Assembly (NCBI GenBank): GCA_020445045.1
Contig: JAGRHI010000082.1
Coordinates: 5,330-29,952, forward strand
DNA: 24,623 nucleotides
From: Candidatus Competibacteraceae bacterium
GTDB lineage: Bacteria > Pseudomonadota > Gammaproteobacteria > Competibacterales > Competibacteraceae
Direction: 5' to 3'
The notes beneath the pieces are model-generated. The model was given only the letters and a program-made list of their open reading frames with translations. It ran no database searches and was not told the origin of the DNA. A program made the translations under genes and the position numbers. Below are positions 6,075-12,388 of the stretch, one piece after another. Numbering within the stretch: the stretch's first letter is position 1; every line of letters starts with the position of its first letter.

Positions 6075-8813
6075 TCAGTCTCTCCCGTTCGCGTTCATTT
6101 TCGCGACCCGCTTCATCTGTTCCTCGGTCATCTCCGGCGGCCCCGGCTTGAAGGTGATCTTGTGGATCGTGCCGGTGAAGCGGAACGGCGGCTTGTAGTC
6201 GCGATCGTCGACGCCGGTGCGCGTGTCGTAGCCGACGTCCATCCACTCGTCCATGATCTCGACGGCGGGCACCGTATGGGGAATCGTCTGCTTCGCCACC
6301 TCCACGCCATCCACGGTCAGCACGCCGGTGCCACCCTTGGCGAGCCCCGGGCCGTCATACTGGAAGTCGAAGACCACGGTGTGTCGGCCGGGGGGAATCG
6401 CCTGTGCGCCCTCCCATCGGAAGCGGTGCAGATCGACCAGGTTGTAGGTGAACACCGGTTTGCCCTTCAACAGGTAAAGCCCCCAGCCATTGAAACGGCC
6501 GCCCTCGGTGATCAGCATGCCCTCGGCCCCACCTTGTGGGATGTCGATGTCGGCAGTGACGGTGAAGTCGCGTGCGAGGTAGGGCGGCATCGCCCCGAGC
6601 GCGATCGAGATCGGCGCAACATAGCTGAACTCGGTGATGCCGGGCGAGCCGCTCGGCCGCGGCCGCAAAAAGCGCTGGAACCCCTCGTTGTCGAGCGGGA
6701 ACACGTTGTATTTCTTCGCTTCCTCGACGAAGACCGCCTGCAGCTCCTTGAGCTTCGCGGGATTCTTTTTCGAGACGTCTTCAAACTGTGTCCAGTCCGT
6801 CGTGAGGTCGTAGAGTTCCCACTCGTAGTCGAGCACGTCCGGCACCTTGACGCCCGGGTTGTTATCCCATGGTGCGATCACCACCTTGGTGTTGGCGTAC
6901 CAGCCGTCGTGATAGATCGCGCGCTGGCCGATCATCTCGAAGTACTGCGTCTTGTGCGTTGTCGGCGCGTCGGCGTTCTTCTTGTCGAAGGTGTACACCA
7001 TGCTCACGCCCTCGATCGGGTGCTGTTTGATGCCATCCACATACTCGGGCGCAGGGATGCCGGTGGCCTCGAGGATCGTCGGCACGACGTCGATCACGTG
7101 GTGGAACTGATTGCGGATGCCGCCCTTGTCCTTGATGCGAGCTGGCCAGGAGATCACCGCGCCGCTGCGATTGCCGCCGAGATAGGACGCGACCTGTTTC
7201 GTCCACTTGTAAGGCGTATCGAAGGCCCAGGTCCAGGCCACCGCCATGTGCGGTGCGGTTTCTGGGCCGCCCCACTTGTCGTAGAAGAGCGCCAACTGAT
7301 CCTTCACCGGGACGTCAATGCCATTGTACGCCGCGTAGTCGTTGGGAGTGCCGACCGTGGTGCCCTCGGCGCTGTTGCCGTTGTCGCCCTGCAGCCAGAT
7401 GATCAGCGTGTTGTCGAGCTTGCCCTGGCGTTCGATCTCGGCGATCACGCGGCCCGCCTCGTAATCGGTGTAGGCGTGGTAGGCGGCGAACACGTCCGCC
7501 TGCTTGATGAACATCTTCTTCTCATCGGCCGACAGCTCCTCCCACTCCTTCAGATTGGCCGGCGGGCCCTTGGGCCAGGGCGTCAGCTTGGCGTCGGCCG
7601 GAATCACCCCGAGCTTCTTCTGGTTGGCGAAGATCGTCTCCCGCAGTTTGTTCCAACCTCCGTCGAAGAGGTGCAACGCGCTGATCTTGTCGATCCATTC
7701 CTTGGTCGGATGGTGCGGTGAATGCGTGCCGCCCGGCGCGTAGTAAAGCAGGAACGGCTTGTCGGGGTGCGTCGCGTCGATCCGGCGCAGGTAGTCGACC
7801 GCCTCGTCGGCCATCGCGGTGGTCAGGTTCCAGGTGCCCGGTTCCTTGTCCCGCCACGGAAAGATCGCCGTATGGTCGCGGAAAAGATACGGGGTCCACT
7901 GGTCGGTCTCGCCCACCGGGAAGCCGTAGAAATATTCGAACCCGTAACCCGAGGGCCACTGGTCGAAGGGTCCGACCTCGGTCGCGACCCATCCCGGCGT
8001 GTTGTGGTTCTTGCCGAACCACGAGGTCGCGAAGCCGTTGTCCTTGAGAATGCGCCCGATCGTCGCGCGGTCCGGCGTGATGGTGGCGTCATAGCCCGGG
8101 AACCCGGTGGACGCCTCGGCGATTACACCGAAGCCCATCGTGTGGTGATTGCGACCGCTGATCGTCGCGGCCCGCGTTGGCGAACAGAGCGCGGCGTTGT
8201 GCATCGCCGTGTAGCGCAGACCGTTGGCGGCGAGCTTGTCGAGCGTCGGGCTGGGGATCACACCGCCAAAGGTGCTGGAAGTGCCGAAGCCGGAATCGTC
8301 GATCTGGATGAGCAGCACGTTGGGCGCGCCCTTCGGTGGCACGACACGCGGCGGCCACCAAGTCTTGGATCCATCGACCGTTTCCTTGATCACGCCGCCG
8401 AACTTCGGCGCCGGTGCGGGCAGTTGGTTGCCCGGGATGGTGGTCGTGGCGCTGGGCGAGCCGAGCTTGCCGGTCACTTGCGGCACGGCGCTACCGGCAG
8501 CCCCGACCGATCCGCCCGGGATGGTCAACCGCTGACCGGTCTCGATCTCGTCCGAAGCCAGCTTGTTGTGCGTCTTCAGCGCATCCACGGGGATCTGAAA
8601 ACGCTCGCCGATTGCGATCAGATCGTCGCCCTCGACCACTACATAGGTGGCGGTCACCGTGTCGTACTGACCTTGTGCATGGTGGCGAGGCCCCGTGTCT
8701 TCTATTGTGCCGACCCCAAGACTGAAGGCGGTGCCAAGCCCAAGGCCGAGGAACAGGGCCAGCACCGCAAGCGCTAATTGTTTTGTAAGTCGGTGCCTGC
8801 TGGATTGATTCAT
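6075..8813 (-). CDS. Exported LysM-arylsulfatase
   Basis: A 912-residue sulfatase. Residues ~12-33 are a signal peptide or signal anchor. A LysM repeat (about 55-98) is preceded by GPRHHAQGQYDT. The sulfatase core begins near 163 with the metal-binding IDDSGFG (Asp172, Asp173). Cys210 in CSPTR is the formylglycine site, and Lys268, His364 and Asp477-Asn478 (GDNGN) complete a textbook active site. A C-terminal beta-rich region (about 720-885) resembles the non-catalytic domain of large bacterial arylsulfatases. Known chemistry: hydrolysis of sulfate esters, using Ca2+ and formylglycine. No formylglycine-generating enzyme is present in the window. LysM suggests retention at peptidoglycan in the periplasm or cell surface. 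It is the last gene of the minus-strand block, preceded by GAGAGGGTAGAG and by a 256-bp gap. The physiological substrate cannot be read from sequence. Confidence 0.93.
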   Translation of the reverse strand: MNQSSRHRLTKQLALAVLALFLGLGLGTAFSLGVGTIEDTGPRHHAQGQYDTVTATYVVVEGDDLIAIGERFQIPVDALKTHNKLASDEIETGQRLTIPGGSVGAAGSAVPQVTGKLGSPSATTTIPGNQLPAPAPKFGGVIKETVDGSKTWWPPRVVPPKGAPNVLLIQIDDSGFGTSSTFGGVIPSPTLDKLAANGLRYTAMHNAALCSPTRAATISGRNHHTMGFGVIAEASTGFPGYDATITPDRATIGRILKDNGFATSWFGKNHNTPGWVATEVGPFDQWPSGYGFEYFYGFPVGETDQWTPYLFRDHTAIFPWRDKEPGTWNLTTAMADEAVDYLRRIDATHPDKPFLLYYAPGGTHSPHHPTKEWIDKISALHLFDGGWNKLRETIFANQKKLGVIPADAKLTPWPKGPPANLKEWEELSADEKKMFIKQADVFAAYHAYTDYEAGRVIAEIERQGKLDNTLIIWLQGDNGNSAEGTTVGTPNDYAAYNGIDVPVKDQLALFYDKWGGPETAPHMAVAWTWAFDTPYKWTKQVASYLGGNRSGAVISWPARIKDKGGIRNQFHHVIDVVPTILEATGIPAPEYVDGIKQHPIEGVSMVYTFDKKNADAPTTHKTQYFEMIGQRAIYHDGWYANTKVVIAPWDNNPGVKVPDVLDYEWELYDLTTDWTQFEDVSKKNPAKLKELQAVFVEEAKKYNVFPLDNEGFQRFLRPRPSGSPGITEFSYVAPISIALGAMPPYLARDFTVTADIDIPQGGAEGMLITEGGRFNGWGLYLLKGKPVFTYNLVDLHRFRWEGAQAIPPGRHTVVFDFQYDGPGLAKGGTGVLTVDGVEVAKQTIPHTVPAVEIMDEWMDVGYDTRTGVDDRDYKPPFRFTGTIHKITFKPGPPEMTEEQMKRVAKMNANGRD

Positions 8814-8886
8814 ATCTCTCTACCCTCTCAGTTGCTGTCAGTAGCGCCAGAAATTCCAACCTATCCGCCCTGTCGCCGGGACAGGC

Positions 8887-8908
8887 AAAAGGACCGCCTC
8901 GGTCCCTT
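8887..8908 (-). terminator. Candidate intrinsic terminator between the hupE genes and the sulfatase
   Basis: On the minus strand AAGGGACC-GAGGC-GGTCCTTTT forms an 8-bp stem (including one G-U and two A-U closing pairs) with a 5-base loop and ends in four T's. It lies about 160 bases after the third hupE-like stop and 74 bases before the sulfatase start. Next to it are a second hairpin (CCTGTC/GACAGG, 8869-8885) and a GCGCGCGC pair (8914-8921 and 8941-8948). Together these could end the upstream transcript or attenuate the sulfatase. Confidence 0.45.
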
Positions 8909-9069
8909 GATCCGCGCGCGCACCGGTCTGTCGCCGATTAGCGCGCGCTCGTTGGCGGGTGCTCCGCCCCGCTCATCCAATCCTGGTGCCTAGCCTGTCG
9001 CTTGTCCAGGAAACACTCCCGCGGCGCCTGCTGCGATCAGAGCCTTCCGTTCCCGGGCCGGCGCAGAGG

Positions 9070-9678
9070 TCAGCTGCCGCGAATCGACCATCCCAGCATC
9101 AGCAGGCCGCTCGCGGCGATCCAGCTGCCGCCCACCCGCACCGCGATGCGTGCCCAGTGCGCCCGCAGCGTAACGACCAGCGCGGCGACGAGGACCACCA
9201 GAACGAACACGGCGGCGGCGAGCCCGAGGGCGGCGATGATCGATGGCGCGGAAAGCCCCATCCCCGTTCCGTTGAAGTAGCCGTGAACGAGACCGAGCAA
9301 TACGGCGAGCGTCGTCATCGCCCGCAGTGAGAGCTTCGCGTCGGCCAGCACCAGCCCACCCAACACCAGAAACCAGATCGCTGGCCCGAGCGTTGTGGTG
9401 CTAGTGGTGGTTACAGCGAGTCCGCAAAGGATGCCCAGCAGCCACGCGGCCGGGAGCGTGAACAGCGCACGCCGTCCGTACGCCGCGCCGCGCAGCCCGG
9501 CCAGGAGCGCCAACGCGAGCGCGGGCACCAGATCCTCGGGGCTCATCAGAAAGTGCGTCAAGCCGTCGTAGATCGGACCCATGCCGGTCGAATTGAGATG
9601 CGCCCGGGCGGGTCCGCAGCTCAGGGCGACAGCGAGCGCGACGAACGCGCGGGTCCCCGCTGACCGTGCGGTCCTCAC
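9070..9678 (-). CDS. HupE/UreJ-like membrane protein (third of three)
   Basis: The GTG at 9678 is chosen because GTGA overlaps the TGA of the preceding gene; longer versions of this frame run antisense-like through that gene and are not real. This gives 202 residues. A signal peptide ends GPARA before His-Leu-Asn. Five or six hydrophobic segments follow, including a final helix (SWIAASGLLMLGWSI). It resembles HupE/UreJ in size and layout (exported N-terminus starting with His, TM bundle) but is the most divergent of the three: the HPxxGxDH motif is replaced by THFLMSPEDLV. Histidines at THF and LVHGYFNGTG could still form a metal path. Family knowledge: HupE/UreJ proteins are thought to move nickel or related metals. 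Substrate here unknown. It ends the translationally coupled run. Confidence 0.75.
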   Translation of the reverse strand: MRTARSAGTRAFVALAVALSCGPARAHLNSTGMGPIYDGLTHFLMSPEDLVPALALALLAGLRGAAYGRRALFTLPAAWLLGILCGLAVTTTSTTTLGPAIWFLVLGGLVLADAKLSLRAMTTLAVLLGLVHGYFNGTGMGLSAPSIIAALGLAAAVFVLVVLVAALVVTLRAHWARIAVRVGGSWIAASGLLMLGWSIRGS

Positions 9679-10277
9679 GCGGCCGCCCTCCAAAGGAAGA
9701 AAACGCCCCCTGCGGCGACCATCGCGCCGCTGGCTCGCAACAGCTTCTGGCCCCAGGACCAGCGGTGGACGGCGCCGATCCCGATGCCCAGTGCGTGCAG
9801 GCATCCGGTCGCGATCACGAAACCCATGCTGTAGAGCAGCGCGCTCTGGCCCGGCGGGCGCTCGGTGCCATGGGCATGACCGTGGAAGATGGCGAAGAAA
9901 CCGACCAGCACACCCGCGACAACGATCGGCGGGCGCAGCTCGAACGCCACCGCCGCGCCGAGCATGACGGCCGAGGCCGCGATGCCGTACTCGACGCCGG
10001 GGATCGGCACGCCCAGAAGGCCGAGCACGCCGCCCATCGCCATGACCAGGGGAAACGCCACCGGCAGCACCCAGAGGGCGGGCGCACCGAGCTGCGCACC
10101 CCAGAGGCCGACGGCGATCATCGCGAGCATGTGATCCGCGCCGGAGATGGGATGCAGAAATCCCGTGAGAAAACCGCTGGCCTCGCCCTTCAACAGATGC
10201 GCGCCGGCGGTCTGCGCCCAGAGCGTCGCCATCAAGGCGACTGCCAGTGCCGATCGAAGCGGGAGTCTGGTCTTCAT
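9675..10277 (-). CDS. HupE/UreJ family membrane protein (second of three)
   Basis: The ATG at 10277 overlaps the upstream TGA as ATGA, giving 200 residues. The signal peptide (residues 1-26) ends QTAGA; the mature protein begins HLLKGE. The first membrane segment carries the family signature FLHPISGADHMLAMIAVGLWG (His-Pro...Gly-Ala-Asp-His), regarded as the metal-binding helix in HupE/UreJ. A second His-rich loop, FHGHAHG, follows the middle helices, as in canonical HupE. This is the copy closest to classical HupE. No hydrogenase or urease gene is nearby, so the usual nickel-enzyme context is missing, and the metal may serve the neighbouring DUF3604 protein or another target. Its stop overlaps the next GTG start. 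Confidence 0.88.
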   Translation of the reverse strand: MKTRLPLRSALAVALMATLWAQTAGAHLLKGEASGFLTGFLHPISGADHMLAMIAVGLWGAQLGAPALWVLPVAFPLVMAMGGVLGLLGVPIPGVEYGIAASAVMLGAAVAFELRPPIVVAGVLVGFFAIFHGHAHGTERPPGQSALLYSMGFVIATGCLHALGIGIGAVHRWSWGQKLLRASGAMVAAGGVFFLWRAAA

Positions 10278-11296
10278 CGCAAGGCTCCGACAAGCAGCGC
10301 CACGCGCTGCAAGGTCCAGAATGCGCCGAGCGCCCCGACCGTGTAACCCGGAAGCACCTGCACCCAGCGCGGCCAATGGATCTCGAGCACCTGGAAGGAA
10401 CGGGCCAAGGCCAAAATCAGCGCCACGAAAGCCAATTGCCCGATCTCGACACCAATGTTGAACGACAGGAGCGCCAGGGGCAGGTCCCCACGCGGCAGGC
10501 CGGCATCGGTCAGCGCGGTGGCGAAGCCAAACCCGTGCAGCAGGCCGAAGGCAAAGGCGACCACCCAAGGGTGGCGGATGGTGAAGCTCGTCTCGCCCCG
10601 CCAGGAACGCACGATCTCCGGCCCGAGAAAGAGGATGCTCAGCGCGATGGCGGCGTTGAGCGGCAGCGCCGGCGCACTGGCATAGCCGAACGTGGCGATG
10701 GCCAGGGTGATGCTGTGGGCGATCGTGAACGCCGTGATCGTCTTTACCAGCATCCAGCCGTCCTTCACGAGCAGCAGAAGGCCCAGCACGAACAGCAGGT
10801 GATCGGCGCCGAACAGGATATGGCGGACCCCCTCGACGGTGTAGGTACCCATCACCTGCCACCACGGCTGCGAGGCGGCGATCTCGACCCAGGGTTGGGA
10901 CGGACGTGCGATCATCTGCATCGTCCTGCCGTCGAGCAGCTCGACGCGGACGAGCGCATCGGTGATCGTAAACTGGAGTCCTGGGAATTCGATACGCTTG
11001 CCGGCCAGCCCCTGTGGACCTGCATCGATCCAGCGGCGTTCCAGTATCGAGTCGCTCAGCGACTGAACAACCGGTTCCCGCAGACCGCGAATTCCGTCCG
11101 GCACCCGCAGCACGACCGGCAAGCGCCTGCCGGCCATCATCGGCGTGCGCCATAACAGGGTGTATTGACCTGGCGCCGTCTCCTGTATTTCCAAATAGGC
11201 CGGACGCGATTCGTGGGCCATGGCGGCCGGAATGGCCACAAGCAAGACCGCCAGGACGGTGAGTAGCCAGCAGGCAGAGCAACGGAAGCGGTTCAA
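10274..11296 (-). CDS. HupE/UreJ-like protein with large N-terminal ectodomain (first of three)
   Basis: The TTG at 11296 overlaps the isomerase stop as TTGA, giving 340 residues with a clean signal peptide (residues 1-27, ending PAAMA before HESRP). Residues ~28-150 form a beta-rich extracytoplasmic domain with no motif I recognise. Residues ~157-335 are a HupE/UreJ-like membrane domain with VRHILFGADHLLFVLGLLLLV (His...Asp-His), a TIAHSITL helix and FGLLHGFGFA. Family knowledge: this HupE/UreJ-2-type architecture is widespread next to uncharacterised secreted proteins. The conserved His and Asp residues inside helices suggest metal passage. The ectodomain could receive the metal or contact exported partners. 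Coupled to the next gene through ATGA. Confidence 0.87.
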   Translation of the reverse strand: MNRFRCSACWLLTVLAVLLVAIPAAMAHESRPAYLEIQETAPGQYTLLWRTPMMAGRRLPVVLRVPDGIRGLREPVVQSLSDSILERRWIDAGPQGLAGKRIEFPGLQFTITDALVRVELLDGRTMQMIARPSQPWVEIAASQPWWQVMGTYTVEGVRHILFGADHLLFVLGLLLLVKDGWMLVKTITAFTIAHSITLAIATFGYASAPALPLNAAIALSILFLGPEIVRSWRGETSFTIRHPWVVAFAFGLLHGFGFATALTDAGLPRGDLPLALLSFNIGVEIGQLAFVALILALARSFQVLEIHWPRWVQVLPGYTVGALGAFWTLQRVALLVGALR

Positions 11297-12228
11297 CGGG
11301 GCGCGCCCCGGTCTTGCACAAGCTTGTCCGTCTCGGAAGGCACAGCTGCGGTTGACGAACCTGTCGCGTGATCGCTCGGCACTGGCAGCAGCAAGGTGTA
11401 CTTGGCTCGCATGTCCCGGTAGGACTTCTGCCAGGCGGCTTCCTTCCGCGCACCGAGCCAGGCGGTCTTCACGTCCTGCGCAACCTCCTCGAAGGCCGGG
11501 ACCCGACCTGGAATGAGGGAGTCGACATAGACAAGATGCCAGCCATAGCCGGACTCGATAGGCCCCTGCCAGGAGTCGGGCGTGAGCTTGGAGACAGCCA
11601 CCGCGAACTGCGGCCCGAAGTCCTTGGCTAGCGATACCGACGTCTTGTCAGCGTAATAATCCTGGTACATGAAACGATCGCCGAGTGATTCGGTGAGCTT
11701 CGAGTCTTCAGGCTGACCGGCTAGCTTCGGGAGTGCGCGTAACGCGTCGTCGTACGCCTGTGCTCCGCGGTGATCCGGAGAAAAGTACAGGTGGCGGAAG
11801 CTGACCCGGCTCGGCAGCGCGAATTTGTCGCTGTTCTTTGCGTACCAGGCGCTCAGTTCCTCGGTCGTTGGCTCGTGGGCGGCGGCCATGTCCTCGGCGA
11901 GAAACTGCATCTTCTGCGCCATGCGGCGTTTCACGATCTCGTCGTTCTTGTCGAGGCCCATCGCCAGCGCCTCGCGGTAGAGGACCTCCTGCCGGACCTT
12001 GGTCTCTACCATGGCGGAGAACTCGTCGGGGGTCGGCGGACGATGCCACTGCGACTCGAACAGCATTTCCAGCTGGCCGAGCTCGTCGAGCGTCAGGGCG
12101 ATCTGGCGGGGCGACTCGGCCTCGACACCGGGCTTCAGAAACGAGTAGCCGATGAACAGCGCGGCGCCCAGCAGTATGAAATGAACGAGTGGTTCACGCA
12201 GCAAGCGATTGATCGAAAGGGGATTCAC
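11293..12228 (-). CDS. Membrane-anchored parvulin-type peptidyl-prolyl isomerase
   Basis: I prefer the GTG at 12228 (GGAG 9 bases upstream; product begins MNPLSINRLLREP, 311 residues). A TTG at 12291 would add 21 residues rich in Arg/Lys and is the alternative. One transmembrane helix (about residues 14-31) anchors the protein, facing the periplasm. Helical SurA/PpiC-like regions follow (about 45-135), then a parvulin domain (about 142-250: VSFRHLYFSPD ... SGYGWHLVYVD). Family knowledge: these enzymes help fold or deliver exported proteins. The gene follows the DUF3604 gene by 160 bases and precedes three membrane-protein genes with a TTGA overlap, so I infer a dedicated folding helper for the secreted or membrane members of this block. 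The C-terminal ~35 residues look disordered. Confidence 0.85.
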   Translation of the reverse strand: MNPLSINRLLREPLVHFILLGAALFIGYSFLKPGVEAESPRQIALTLDELGQLEMLFESQWHRPPTPDEFSAMVETKVRQEVLYREALAMGLDKNDEIVKRRMAQKMQFLAEDMAAAHEPTTEELSAWYAKNSDKFALPSRVSFRHLYFSPDHRGAQAYDDALRALPKLAGQPEDSKLTESLGDRFMYQDYYADKTSVSLAKDFGPQFAVAVSKLTPDSWQGPIESGYGWHLVYVDSLIPGRVPAFEEVAQDVKTAWLGARKEAAWQKSYRDMRAKYTLLLPVPSDHATGSSTAAVPSETDKLVQDRGAPR

Positions 12229-12388
12229 AAACTCAGTCTCCACCCACAAGAACGGAGAGCCCTTGCGGGCCCTCCGGGTCACTTTGCTCAATCGCGAGGT
12301 CTACCCAATGTAGAACCTTCGTACCCCTCGACGGCGCAAAGATCGGTTACATCTCATGTGCCTCGTCCCTGGGCGGACCCTAACCGGG

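Noticed and set aside
6162..8777. Long plus-strand open frames (519 and 351 codons)
   Set aside because: They are mirror frames of the sulfatase gene, with no recognisable motifs and Val/Arg/His-biased composition.
9070..10293. 407-codon version of the third hupE-like gene
   Set aside because: The first half is an Arg/Gly-rich shadow of the preceding gene; GTG 9678 with the GTGA overlap fits.
9675..11453. Long minus-strand frame extending the second hupE-like gene to 592 codons
   Set aside because: Only the last 200 codons look like protein; the upstream part is out-of-frame sequence of the other genes. The ATGA overlap at 10277 gives the real start.
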